Assembly (NCBI RefSeq): GCF_036689865.1
Contig: NZ_JBAHUQ010000034.1
Coordinates: 1-64,000, forward strand
Source: Magnetococcus sp. PR-3
GTDB lineage: Bacteria; Pseudomonadota; Magnetococcia; Magnetococcales; Magnetococcaceae
Length of the DNA stretch: 64,000 nt
Direction of reading: 5' to 3'
Part shown: one piece after another, positions 46,688-55,375 of the stretch
Numbering within the stretch: the stretch's first letter is position 1
Layout of the letters: every line of letters begins with the position of its first letter
Program-made: the position numbers and the translations under genes
The notes under the pieces: generated by a model
The model's input: only the letters and a program-made list of their open reading frames with translations
Database searches by the model: none
What the model was told of the DNA's origin: nothing

Positions 46688-47098
46688 TTACTCCTCAGTA
46701 CGATCTTGATCAAAGGCTTTTAAGCGTTTATCCAACCGTCGATAATCCAGCGTTTCACCACTTTCCGATAATTGCGGTTCTAAACAGTGGCAGTGAATGG
46801 CGGTAATGCCTCTGAGCAGCAGTTCCAGTACTTGCATCCGCAAACGCGGTTGTTTACGGGCCTTTCTGGCCAAGGTTGCCAACTCTCGAGATACCCGTTC
46901 TGTATCTGGATCATTTACAATACGGGCTGCGTTGGCAATGCTGTCCAGTTCTTGATGTAATGCATCCCAACGACTCTCACAATCAGGATCTTGAACAGCC
47001 TGTGAGAGTGTAGCGGTAAAACTGGTTAAACGGCTTTTACACTCTTGGTGAAAAAGGGACTGAAGCGCCTTAGGATCAATGAGTTGCTTCTGGCTCAT
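46688..47098 (-). CDS. HPt-like protein without the phospho-accepting histidine
   Basis: This 136-residue helical protein overlaps the end of cheB by 4 bases (ATGA), so the two are co-translated. Residues 50-78 align without gaps to the P1 (HPt) core of CheA in this cluster (around CheA His54): LDSIANAAR here against AHNVKGAAR there. In this alignment the phospho-accepting His becomes Asp52, the conserved Lys becomes Ala and the Gly becomes Asn, while the Ala-Ala-Arg and later Ser, Leu positions are kept. It could not accept phosphate on His and may bind CheA, CheB or the REC proteins as a regulator. The C-terminal 50 residues contain CHC and a charged helix of unknown role. No family is recognised with certainty. 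Confidence 0.7.
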   Translation of the reverse strand: MSQKQLIDPKALQSLFHQECKSRLTSFTATLSQAVQDPDCESRWDALHQELDSIANAARIVNDPDTERVSRELATLARKARKQPRLRMQVLELLLRGITAIHCHCLEPQLSESGETLDYRRLDKRLKAFDQDRTEE

Positions 47099-48213
47099 GT
47101 GAATACCACACTTTTTTGTGCCAACCGCATGGGCTGTGTGACCTCCACCAAGCGACTCCCCATCTTATGAAGTTCTAAAATCTCTTTAACGGCCCCTTGC
47201 TGTACAGCACTTCTTGGCATACCGGCCACCACACACGAAGCTTCATCCTGTGCAACCGTCATCGCTAACCGCTCATGCATTACTTTTAAACCCTTCGCGC
47301 CATCATCCCCCATACCTGTGAGGATAACGCCAATAGAGAGTGCCCCACACTCCTTGGCCACACTCTTAAACAGTTGATCAACAGCCGGTCGATGTAAGCT
47401 CTCCGGTTGCAAAGAAAAACCAACCTGTAGACCCCCATCCAGAGCCCGATGTACCTCAAGATGCATGCCATCTCGCGCAAAGTAGACATGACCCGAACGT
47501 AGAGCTTCCCCCTCTTCAGCCAGTTTGACCTTTAAGGCGCTATCTGTATTTAGCCACTGAATTAATCCACCAATAAAACCTGGGGAGATGTGTTGAACCA
47601 CACAGATAGGTAGAGGAAAGTCTGCAGGAAGGGATTTTAAGAGTGCATGTAGTGCCTGGGGTCCTCCTGTGGAAGCCCCGACAGCCATGACTTCATAAGG
47701 TTGGCTGGGAACCCGATAGTGAGGTGTGCAACTTGAGGGTGTTGTTTGGCTTTCTTGCCCCTGATTAGCAGCACTTTGGGGGCGGTGGCGTAGATGGCGA
47801 ACCACCTTAACTTCTGCCATGGCCCGAACCATCTCAACAATTTCTATGCGGTTATCTTCAAACTTTGGATGCCCAGGACCATGGGGTTTTTCTAGAACAG
47901 AGAGCGCACCTGCTTCAATAGCCCGAAAGGTGATCTTGAGCTCTTCATCATCCACACTGGAGCTAATTACCACAATAGGGGTGGGTTGTGTGGACATAAT
48001 TTCGCGGGTAGCTTCAAAGCCATCCATCACCGGCATACGAATATCCATGGTGATCAGGTCAGGTTTTAAATGGCTAACCATCTCTACACCTTGCTGACCA
48101 TCAGCGGCAACGCCGACGACCTCCATATCCGGTTCATTATTTAAAATTGCCTTGAGGAGCATGGAGACCACAGCAGAGTCTTCCACGATGAGAATACGCA
48201 AGGGTTGGTTCAT
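47095..48213 (-). CDS. cheB: Chemosensory methylesterase CheB
   Basis: CheB removes methyl groups from receptor glutamates and is turned on by CheA. The 372-residue protein has an N-terminal receiver domain (ILIVEDS, phospho-Asp in DLITMDIRMPVMDG) and a C-terminal esterase domain with the catalytic Ser-His-Asp: GASTGGPQAL, VVQHISPGF and LTGMGDDGAKG. The linker (about 140-175) is Gln/Ser-rich. A good promoter lies 95 bases upstream (48313-48341), so cheB and the HPt-like gene can be transcribed apart from cheA. In the Wsp analogy it is WspF. Confidence 0.94.
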   Translation of the reverse strand: MNQPLRILIVEDSAVVSMLLKAILNNEPDMEVVGVAADGQQGVEMVSHLKPDLITMDIRMPVMDGFEATREIMSTQPTPIVVISSSVDDEELKITFRAIEAGALSVLEKPHGPGHPKFEDNRIEIVEMVRAMAEVKVVRHLRHRPQSAANQGQESQTTPSSCTPHYRVPSQPYEVMAVGASTGGPQALHALLKSLPADFPLPICVVQHISPGFIGGLIQWLNTDSALKVKLAEEGEALRSGHVYFARDGMHLEVHRALDGGLQVGFSLQPESLHRPAVDQLFKSVAKECGALSIGVILTGMGDDGAKGLKVMHERLAMTVAQDEASCVVAGMPRSAVQQGAVKEILELHKMGSRLVEVTQPMRLAQKSVVFT

Positions 48214-48312
48214 TTCGACAGACTACCTTCCACAGAATTATTTTGGCGCACGCTCCCCTCTGCGTGTGTTTCAAGAGCTCCCCCTAACACTTGAAACATT
48301 ACCGATCACTAT

Positions 48313-48350
48313 AGAATATATTGATCATCCCATTATGACAAGTTGTCATA
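48313..48350 (-). promoter_or_regulatory. Promoter for cheB overlapped by a palindrome
   Basis: On the minus strand TTGTCA (48336-48341) and TATTCT (48313-48318) are 17 bases apart, a good sigma-70 match. The -35 box lies inside a perfect palindrome, TATGACAA-G-TTGTCATA (48334-48350), which looks like an operator. A bound repressor there would block cheB. Confidence 0.5.
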
Positions 48351-48407
48351 GCTTGTGATGGTCACTTTCTTTTCAGTGCTATAAATATACTTTCCACTTT
48401 GATCTAA

Positions 48408-50804
48408 TTATGAGAGATCATGATCCAGCAACTCCCGTACAGTTTGTAGTAAGGTGGCCGTTTCAAAGCTACCTTTTACAATATAGGCATCCGCCCCAGC
48501 TTCCATGCCACGTCGTTTATTCTCTTGTGAGTCCAAAGAGGAAACAATAATAACGGGCAGATCGTCATAACGACTATCTTCACGGATGGTCCGCGCAAAT
48601 TCAAAACCATTCATAATCGGCATCTCAACATCACTGATCACGAGATCATAGCTACCTTCTTGCAAGGTATCCCAACCTTTTTGACCGTTTACAGCGGTGG
48701 TCACTTGAAATCCTTTGGCTTCAAGAATGTTCTTCTCTAATGTGCGTGTGGTGATGGAATCATCCACAACCAGAATATGGGGAGGTTTTGCCTCACTCTC
48801 TTCCACATAGTGCGTTGGATCACTCAACTGTAGTGGACCTGTTCGGTTTTCAAGGGCCGCATCAACCAGAGAAGCAGAGTCCAACACCACAACAATGTGA
48901 CCATTGCGGTCCAGGTTGCCGCCTTTGAGGTGGCGAACCGAGCACAGGGGGGCTTGAAAAGGTTTGACAACAATTTCCTGCTCACCCACCACAGCATCCA
49001 CCGCCACTGCGACCTGATGCCACCCCTTAGAGAGGATAACCACAGGCATAGGATTTAACGAGAGTGCATTAGAGCCTGATATACCAAGTAAATTAGAAAG
49101 GCTATACAAAGGCATAGGCCGACCATCCAAGACAACTGCTGGTCCAGCCTCCAGGGTGCGCACGGCATCTCTAGGCACAGAACGAATCCGCTCAACATGA
49201 GAGATGGGAAGGGCAAAAACCTCTCCTGCCAATTGAACCAGCAAGCCGCGTTCAGTCGAGAGTGTTAACGGCACTGTCAGGATAAACTGGGTTCCTTCTC
49301 CCAGTTGAGTTTTGACTTTTACTTGACCATTAATATGGCGCAGGTTGGCTCTGACGACATCTAAGCCAACGCCTCGCCCTGAGACGGATGTCACCTGATC
49401 ACGGCTTGAAAAGCCGGGCATAAAGATCAGTTCCGTGACAGCCTCGGCATCCATATTATGGGCATCTTCTGCGGTGATAAGCCTTTCACGAATGGCTTTG
49501 GCTTTAATACGGTCCAAATCCAAGCCACGGCCATCATCCTTAAGCACCAATTGAATGGTCCCCCCTTCTGCCAACACCTCCAGCTCAATGGTTCCCTGTT
49601 CTGGTTTGCCGGCAGAGAGACGTTCTTGGGGTTTTTCTATGGCGTGGTCCACAGCATTACGCAGCAGATGGGTCAAAGGATCTTTAAGCTGATCAAGAAC
49701 GGCCCGGTCGAGCTCAATATCATCCCCAATCACTTTAAAGTCGGCACTTTTCTCTAGCTCAAGACATAGATCCCTGCTTGTACGAGCCATAGGGCGGGTC
49801 ATCGTAGAGAGAGGAACCAGGCGCATCATACGCAAGTTGGCTTGCAAGTTATTGCTCAACAACCCCATGCGTTTTGCCCGCTCATTCACCCCAAAACGCA
49901 TGCTACGCATTTGCGTTTTAAGTTCACTGATCAGAGAGGGGGCATTTTGCACAAAGTTCTGCCACAACTCCTTATCAGGTAGCGTTTCACCATCATCATC
50001 AAAACTTGAGAGACAGGAGATTTGGTGGATTAAATTTAGTGCTGTTCCTTCCAACCCACGTACACCGGCCTGTAAGCCTTCCATCTGAACTTTACTAATT
50101 TGAATCTCTTCTGCCAGGCCAATGGCTTCATTAATCTTACTTGCTGCAACCCGTATAACCTCACTAGGTGGTATCACCTTAGCCGTAGTGTCGGTTGCAG
50201 GTTTAGCCTGCTCAACAGTCTCTTTGGGCTCTTCTGCTTGCGCTTCTAACGGAGGTTCTGGTTGTAGCTCTTCAACCTTAGCCGCTTCTTGCGCATGCTC
50301 ACTCTTGGTTTCAACGCTAGGCGGTGCTGACGGTGGCTCAGGAGAAGACGGCTCTACGGTTGAAGGCTCCTCAGCCAGGGGCGTTGTTGTGGCTGTGAAG
50401 TCATGCTCTGCCGCCGCCTGAAGTTGATCTAAAAGCGGGGCGATATCTTGAGGAGCAGGCTCACCAGGGCCTAACTGCCCACCAAGTTGACGCATTTGAT
50501 CCACAGCATCCAAGGCAAGCGTAATCAAGGCTTGATCGGGAATAGCATCGTTCTTCTGCAGAGTACTGAATAGGGATTCCAACCGATGGGATAGATCAGA
50601 TAACGGTTTGATCTCTACCCCGCGAGCAGCCCCTTTAACATTATGGGCTGCACGAAAAATCAGGTGTATAGTTTCCCGTCGTAAGTCAGCATCTAACCCC
50701 TTTTCAAGGGCAAGAAGACCATCCCCCATAATGGCGGTTTGGTCTTCCAACTCCGCACGGAAAGTGGCCAGCAGTTCGTTGAGAAAATCGGCATCCAACT
50801 CCAT
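48408..50804 (-). CDS. cheA: Hybrid chemosensory kinase CheA with C-terminal receiver
   Basis: This 798-residue kinase has P1 (HPt, phospho-His54 in RAAHNVKGAAR), a long Pro/Glu-rich linker (about 135-220) in which I see no P2 domain, a P3 dimerisation region (about 220-330), an HATPase domain (LLRNAVDHAIE, LKDDGRGLD, SGRGVGLDVV), a CheW-like P5 (GLLVQLAGEVFALPISHV) and a C-terminal receiver domain (LVVDDSITTRT, phospho-Asp in VISDVEMPIMNG, Lys in YIVKGSF). The P1-...-P5-REC layout is that of WspE, FrzE and similar kinases rather than E. coli CheA. The built-in REC may be a phosphate sink or act on P1. The gene is downstream of the receptor gene but separated from it by a terminator-like hairpin. 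Confidence 0.94.
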   Translation of the reverse strand: MELDADFLNELLATFRAELEDQTAIMGDGLLALEKGLDADLRRETIHLIFRAAHNVKGAARGVEIKPLSDLSHRLESLFSTLQKNDAIPDQALITLALDAVDQMRQLGGQLGPGEPAPQDIAPLLDQLQAAAEHDFTATTTPLAEEPSTVEPSSPEPPSAPPSVETKSEHAQEAAKVEELQPEPPLEAQAEEPKETVEQAKPATDTTAKVIPPSEVIRVAASKINEAIGLAEEIQISKVQMEGLQAGVRGLEGTALNLIHQISCLSSFDDDGETLPDKELWQNFVQNAPSLISELKTQMRSMRFGVNERAKRMGLLSNNLQANLRMMRLVPLSTMTRPMARTSRDLCLELEKSADFKVIGDDIELDRAVLDQLKDPLTHLLRNAVDHAIEKPQERLSAGKPEQGTIELEVLAEGGTIQLVLKDDGRGLDLDRIKAKAIRERLITAEDAHNMDAEAVTELIFMPGFSSRDQVTSVSGRGVGLDVVRANLRHINGQVKVKTQLGEGTQFILTVPLTLSTERGLLVQLAGEVFALPISHVERIRSVPRDAVRTLEAGPAVVLDGRPMPLYSLSNLLGISGSNALSLNPMPVVILSKGWHQVAVAVDAVVGEQEIVVKPFQAPLCSVRHLKGGNLDRNGHIVVVLDSASLVDAALENRTGPLQLSDPTHYVEESEAKPPHILVVDDSITTRTLEKNILEAKGFQVTTAVNGQKGWDTLQEGSYDLVISDVEMPIMNGFEFARTIREDSRYDDLPVIIVSSLDSQENKRRGMEAGADAYIVKGSFETATLLQTVRELLDHDLS

Positions 50805-50838
50805 GAGACAGCGACCCGGGCTCTAGAGGAAAGGGAGG

Positions 50839-50864
50839 AAAAAGTGGGGGAACAGGTCCCCCAC
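50839..50864 (-). terminator. Terminator-like hairpin between the receptor gene and cheA
   Basis: On the minus strand GTGGGGGA (50864-50857) pairs with TCCCCCAC (50851-50844) around a 5-base loop and is followed by TTTTTCC. It lies just past the receptor stop and about 35 bases before the cheA start, so cheA may be expressed by partial read-through. Confidence 0.7.
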
Positions 50865-50868
50865 CCCA

Positions 50869-52413
50869 TCAACTACGGAAGCGGGATACGGTATCCTGCA
50901 AGGTAACCGCCAGACGGTTGAGATCTTCACTGGCACCAGAGGTTTTTTGGGTCGCTTCAACAAATTGACCGGTCACCGAGTTAATCTCATTCATCGCAGT
51001 GGACACCTGATCAATCCCCACGGCCTCTTGCCGAACAGCCGCCACAATTTGCTGACTGCTTAAGACCGATTGATGAATAACATCTTTAAGATCCCGAACC
51101 ACCTCTCCGGTACGCGACATCAGTACCACACCTTGGTCAACATCCTTAACCCCCTCCTCGGTCGCCATAACAGCACGATCTGTGGCGTGTTGGATCTCGG
51201 TCAGAATCTTTTGAACCTGGGCCGTCGACTCCTCTGACTGCTCAGCCAGATCTTTTACTTCAGCAGCAACAACCGCAAACCCTTTACCGCTATCTCCCGC
51301 TTTAGCGGCTTCAATGGAAGCGTTCAGGGCCAACATTTTAGAGTGTTGAGCAAGCCCAGCGACCACGCCTGTAATCTCACCAATCTGCTGTGTCTGCTTA
51401 GACAGTGCTAAAATTGAAGCGGCAATCCCCTCTACCCGTGTGCGGATCGATTGCATGCCCGCAATGTTCTCTTCAACCATATCCAAACCACGGTCACCCA
51501 CTTCACGGGTACGCTCTGCCGATTTGCCCAGCTCTGTGGCTTTTTCTAGCGTTTGACTGGAGGTGGTGCGGATCTCGACCAAAGTTGAGGTGGTTTCATT
51601 AACAGCGGCTGCCTGTTGAGCCGCGCCAGAGGATTGATCTGCCACCGCTTTTTGAACATCTGCCAAGGTCTTATGCATATCACTGCTGGCACCGTTAATC
51701 GAACGAGACATTTCAGCAAGACGCTCGGTCATCACATTTAGGTTATTACCTAACTGAGCCAAGTCATCATCCCCCTCAACAGCCAGGTGCTGGGTCAGAT
51801 CACCGTCGGCAACCAGATCAATAAAGTTGCCGTATTCGTTAACCTTTTGCTCAATCTCTTTCTTTGAGACATTCACATCTCTCAGGCTGTCCATGACGGC
51901 ATCAATATAACTACCAATGGCCAACTCACTATCTAAAGTAAGAATTTTATCTAATGCGCCAATGGCTTTTTGAATTTTCTTAGGTTTTCCTAAGGCCTTC
52001 ATAATGATGGGAGAAAATAGCTGACGGTAAAGGCTATAGCCCCCCAAGTACCAACCTGGTTCCAGACCAATTTGGTTGTGCATTTGCCCAATACGCCAAC
52101 GCCGTAAAAAGTAGTCCCGGCCATATTCACCGTCAAACAGCTGAATAAGATACTCCACCTGGGTTCGTTTTAAGCGCTCCACCGATGAACCCGCACGGGT
52201 AATGACCTGCTCGAGCTGAGAGAAGCTACTGATGCGCGAGTAAAAATCATCAACAATATCAACCGCATGTTCTTTTGCAAGAGGACGCAGTTTTTTCAAG
52301 ATGCTGGCATCTTTGTCGGTAAAGCCCACAAAGCGTTTCATCTGCTCAATATGTTCCAGGTCCAGCTTGGGCTCGGACGCTGGGTGCATAAGGGAATCGG
52401 GCATATTAGCCAT
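50869..52413 (-). CDS. Soluble globin-coupled methyl-accepting chemoreceptor
   Basis: This 514-residue protein has no membrane segment. Residues about 20-185 are a sensor globin (HemAT-type): MHNQIGLEPGWYLGGY carries the proximal haem-binding His112 with the family-typical IGLxPxWY, and DFYSRI lies in the B-helix region. A HAMP-like segment follows (about 200-240: LVADGDLTQHLAVEGDDDLAQLG), then the MCP signalling domain with the hairpin tip (AGLAQHSKMLALNASIEAAKAG...GFAVVAAEVKDLA). Globin-coupled receptors sense oxygen and drive aerotaxis in Bacillus and archaea. It sits inside the che operon, so it should be this pathway's own receptor. I chose the ATG at 52413 (AGAGGA at 8 bases). Confidence 0.92.
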   Translation of the reverse strand: MANMPDSLMHPASEPKLDLEHIEQMKRFVGFTDKDASILKKLRPLAKEHAVDIVDDFYSRISSFSQLEQVITRAGSSVERLKRTQVEYLIQLFDGEYGRDYFLRRWRIGQMHNQIGLEPGWYLGGYSLYRQLFSPIIMKALGKPKKIQKAIGALDKILTLDSELAIGSYIDAVMDSLRDVNVSKKEIEQKVNEYGNFIDLVADGDLTQHLAVEGDDDLAQLGNNLNVMTERLAEMSRSINGASSDMHKTLADVQKAVADQSSGAAQQAAAVNETTSTLVEIRTTSSQTLEKATELGKSAERTREVGDRGLDMVEENIAGMQSIRTRVEGIAASILALSKQTQQIGEITGVVAGLAQHSKMLALNASIEAAKAGDSGKGFAVVAAEVKDLAEQSEESTAQVQKILTEIQHATDRAVMATEEGVKDVDQGVVLMSRTGEVVRDLKDVIHQSVLSSQQIVAAVRQEAVGIDQVSTAMNEINSVTGQFVEATQKTSGASEDLNRLAVTLQDTVSRFRS

Positions 52414-53017
52414 GAATCGCATCCTCTGAATGGTTCAAATGGTTGATCTGCACCTCTGGCGAGGCCAGCAGTGATCGGGGCGCCAACAAAGTAACGGACC
52501 CTAAGTGAATTCCACGGATAAAATCTGTGGAGAGATTTCTAGTTGGAAAAGGTGCTGTCAGCTCATCGCGCATATAGCGAACTTCACTCTCGACACGGCT
52601 GACAAGAAGGCCTGCAACCCGCTGTTGATCGTGCTGTACCACAATGATACGGCTATCAGCATGTTGGGTTTGTGGTTCAAGCCCAAATAGAGGGGCTGGA
52701 TCAACCACCGTGACGAACTCACCCCGACGGTTAATCACACCTGCAATATGGTTAGGCACACCAGGTATGCTACGGACCCCTTTGGTATAAAGGATCTCCT
52801 CCAAGGCGTCGAATGGGATGCCGTAGCGTGCATCCTCACCTAAAGAGATCCTTAGGTAGCACTCTTCAACTTTCTGTTCTGCCAAGCCATCATGACGTTC
52901 ACTCCGTAATAAACGGGCACGCTCTTCCAACACTTTGGCCGAGTCGTTGTCACTGGGCATTCGGGCAAAAGCCTGTCCAGTATAGGTGTGCATCTTATCG
53001 TCCTGTTCACTGGACAT
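52406..53017 (-). CDS. cheW: CheW-domain coupling protein (second)
   Basis: CheW proteins link receptors to CheA. Residues about 45-175 of this 203-residue protein form a CheW domain: YGIPFDALEEIL, the highly conserved PGVPNHIAGVINRRGEFVTVVD and the later VAGLLVSRVESEV. The N-terminal 40 residues are charged and disordered. I chose the ATG at 53017 (GGAG 7 bases upstream), overlapping cheR by 11 bases. It is closest in pattern to canonical CheW and corresponds in position to WspD. Confidence 0.92.
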   Translation of the reverse strand: MSSEQDDKMHTYTGQAFARMPSDNDSAKVLEERARLLRSERHDGLAEQKVEECYLRISLGEDARYGIPFDALEEILYTKGVRSIPGVPNHIAGVINRRGEFVTVVDPAPLFGLEPQTQHADSRIIVVQHDQQRVAGLLVSRVESEVRYMRDELTAPFPTRNLSTDFIRGIHLGSVTLLAPRSLLASPEVQINHLNHSEDAIHG

Positions 53018-54494
53018 GATCATTCTCCAGATACTGACTGAGTTGATCCCGGAGCTCCATAATGGTCAAACGCGCAATAGGATCCAACACCATATGAACA
53101 TCCTGCTCAGCCTTGAGAAGCGTCAACGCCCGATTTAATAACCGCTCTCCAGCCTCAACACGTCCTTGATTGATTTTCAAAAAACCCATGTGATAGTGGC
53201 TAAGAAGATGGTTTCGGCTCAGCAGCATGACCTTTCGCAACTCTTCTTCAGCGACTTTTTCATTCCCCTGCTCCATCGCCACCAAACCCAATAAAAAATG
53301 GGCCTCTTCATTCAATTCATCCCTATCGACCAATGCTTGTAAGACAGCTTTGGCCTCATCCAACTGTCCCAGGGCTGAAAGTCCTTGTGCCCGTCTCAGT
53401 AGAGGGATGTGGTGTTGTGTCTGGATCGGGCTTAGACGTTCAGTCTGCTTTAAAACGGTGTCATAATCCCCCGTACACAAGGATGACATTAACCCATCCA
53501 AGTTCGGCGCACTCAACGTCTCACTGGCTGTCTCACGTATCGGCGTAGCTTTGTAGTCACTGGTTTGCGGTCTGGTTTGAACAGGGGGGGTGGGCTTATA
53601 AGTATTGGAAGCCTCACTCATACCCAGATTATCTTCCTTAGATTTTTCAAAAAAGAAAGTATCTCCCTCATGACGATAAACCAGGCCAGGTATGTGATTA
53701 GGGACATAATCACAGGCTCCAGTAACTAGAATGCCCCCTGGAGCCAAACATCGGGCAAATCGCTCTACAATGCTGTCAACAGTGGGATTATCGAAATAGA
53801 TAAAAACATTTCGGCAAAGAATAAGATCCTGTTGAGAGGTTCCTTGCAGGACCGAGGGGTATCCGCCCTCAATCAAATTGAGATAATGAAATTTCACACT
53901 GGCTTTAAACCGTTGGGTTTGTAGCTGCCAATGGCTTCCATCCGGTAGAAAATGTGTCTGTTTAAGATGATCAGAAACACCACGCATGGCCCAGTCGCTA
54001 TAACGTCCTTGGCGGGCTCTATCCAGCGCTTCTTTATTGATATCACTGCCTAAAGCGTGTACCTGCCATGCTTCATGTTTGGGTATTAAGCGGTCTAAAA
54101 CCAACAATAATGTATAGAGCTCTTGGCCATCTGAGCATCCCGCACTCCATATGCGCAAAGTCGGGTTATTTTGCTGGCGTCTTTCATCCAGTAGCGGCAG
54201 AAGAAACCTTTGTTCTAGAAATGAGATCTGCTGAGGATCACGGAAGAAATAGCTTTCACCCACCGTAACGCCTGCAACCAGAGATTCCATAATAGGATCA
54301 TGCCCGGATGCTTGGGCAATGAGTTGGGTCAGGTCATGGTAACTGCTTAGACCAAAGCGATCTAAAGTCTGCTGAATACCTCGTCTAAAAGGCAGGATCT
54401 GATGATCGCGCACCGTTATGCCCAGCCGGCTGCGCACCAACTGTGCTAGGGCCCGTTCATCCTCAGCCAATGCCGTGGTCAGAGACTCTTGCAC
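53007..54494 (-). CDS. cheR: CheR methyltransferase with C-terminal TPR repeats
   Basis: CheR adds methyl groups to receptor glutamates with SAM. The 495-residue protein has an N-terminal helical domain (about 10-75), the SAM domain with TVGESYFFRDPQQ and IWSAGCSDGQELYTL (usually STGEEPY), DLILCRNVFIYF, then a linker and three or four TPR repeats (about 345-475) in place of the short CheR of E. coli. This CheR-TPR form is that of WspC and FrzF. The start is a GTG with GAAGG 7 bases upstream, 2 bases after the preceding cheW. Confidence 0.93.
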   Translation of the reverse strand: MQESLTTALAEDERALAQLVRSRLGITVRDHQILPFRRGIQQTLDRFGLSSYHDLTQLIAQASGHDPIMESLVAGVTVGESYFFRDPQQISFLEQRFLLPLLDERRQQNNPTLRIWSAGCSDGQELYTLLLVLDRLIPKHEAWQVHALGSDINKEALDRARQGRYSDWAMRGVSDHLKQTHFLPDGSHWQLQTQRFKASVKFHYLNLIEGGYPSVLQGTSQQDLILCRNVFIYFDNPTVDSIVERFARCLAPGGILVTGACDYVPNHIPGLVYRHEGDTFFFEKSKEDNLGMSEASNTYKPTPPVQTRPQTSDYKATPIRETASETLSAPNLDGLMSSLCTGDYDTVLKQTERLSPIQTQHHIPLLRRAQGLSALGQLDEAKAVLQALVDRDELNEEAHFLLGLVAMEQGNEKVAEEELRKVMLLSRNHLLSHYHMGFLKINQGRVEAGERLLNRALTLLKAEQDVHMVLDPIARLTIMELRDQLSQYLENDHVQ

Positions 54495-54496
54495 GC

Positions 54497-55006
54497 TTAA
54501 GCCTTCTCTCCAGGCAGAACAAACGCCTCAACAGGTTGCAGGTGAGGTGTCAGCTCCAAACTTTTACCCAGATCCAGCATCATCAAAGGACCTTGGTCAT
54601 CTTCCAAGAGTTGAGCGATGAGAGGCTCTTGGGCCATGCGATCACTTGAAAGAGGAGAGGGTCTGCACAGGCCAAGAATATCATCAACCAAAAAAGCACC
54701 GCACAACTGACCATCCCGACAGAGAATCAGCTGGGTATCTACATGGTAGTGACGGGTTGGTTGAAACCCCATACGCAAACTGAGGTCAATAACAGGTAAG
54801 GCTTCATGTCCCACATGCATCATACCAACCAGCCAAGGTGCGCTGTTGGGGGTCGGAACAAGTGCAGGCAAAAAGAGTACACGGTCAACCTGAGTCAACG
54901 GCAAAACCAAACGTACAGCGCCAGCTTGAAAAGCTAGCATATTCTGTAGTGTGGCCGGTGCCAAGGGCGCAGGCTCCCCCCGCTGTTGTTCAATAGAATC
55001 TGGCAT
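54497..55006 (-). CDS. CheW-domain coupling protein (first)
   Basis: This 169-residue protein is a shorter and more diverged CheW domain: MLAFQAGAVRLVLPLTQVDRVL, PWLVGMMHVGHEALPVIDLSLRMG and a receptor-proximal LVDDILGLCRPS. The VGMMHVGHEALPVIDL block replaces the usual GxxNLRGxxxPVIDL. It is the first gene of the operon, equivalent to WspB in position. I chose the ATG at 55006 with GAGG close upstream; a TTG at 55030 is in frame. Confidence 0.85.
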   Translation of the reverse strand: MPDSIEQQRGEPAPLAPATLQNMLAFQAGAVRLVLPLTQVDRVLFLPALVPTPNSAPWLVGMMHVGHEALPVIDLSLRMGFQPTRHYHVDTQLILCRDGQLCGAFLVDDILGLCRPSPLSSDRMAQEPLIAQLLEDDQGPLMMLDLGKSLELTPHLQPVEAFVLPGEKA

Positions 55007-55032
55007 AATACCTCGAAAAGCTTTTCTCAACC

Positions 55033-55098
55033 GTTGCTAGGGATTATAAGCATGCCAAACATGGAGTTGCTAGGGATTATAAGCATGCCAAACATGGA
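55033..55098. repeat. Perfect 33-bp tandem duplication upstream of the che operon
   Basis: The 33-base unit at 55033-55065, starting GTTGCTAGGGATTATAAGC, is repeated exactly at 55066-55098. The unit contains GCATGC and ends in ATGGA. It lies 27 bases upstream of the first cheW start on the minus strand, inside the leader or promoter of the operon. It looks like a recent duplication. Confidence 0.97.
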
Positions 55099-55204
55099 AA
55101 CGAAAGCTTTGTTTTTTAGACTCTACACCGGTAGCGTCGGGTGACAAAGCCTGGGATGGTTTACATGAATGGGGAAAAACAGCATCTTTATAGACGCACA
55201 ACAC

Positions 55205-55232
55205 TTGAGACAAACGGAGTTTATGCTAATAT
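55205..55232 (+). promoter_or_regulatory. Candidate extended -10 promoter for the GGDEF-EAL gene
   Basis: TTGAGA (55205-55210) and TAATAT (55227-55232) are 16 bases apart, and TGC before the -10 box makes it an extended -10 promoter. It would start transcription near 55239, about 137 bases before the ATG at 55376. Confidence 0.5.
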
Positions 55233-55375
55233 GGTAATTCTTTGGGGCGTTGTTCAGTCATGACTGTTGCATGAGAAGCATTAGATAACCACACGCAATG
55301 GTATTAGTTTCTTACCACAATTGAAGTATTAATCATGAGACAAAAACACAGGTCAGAGAAAAGGTCATTGACACC

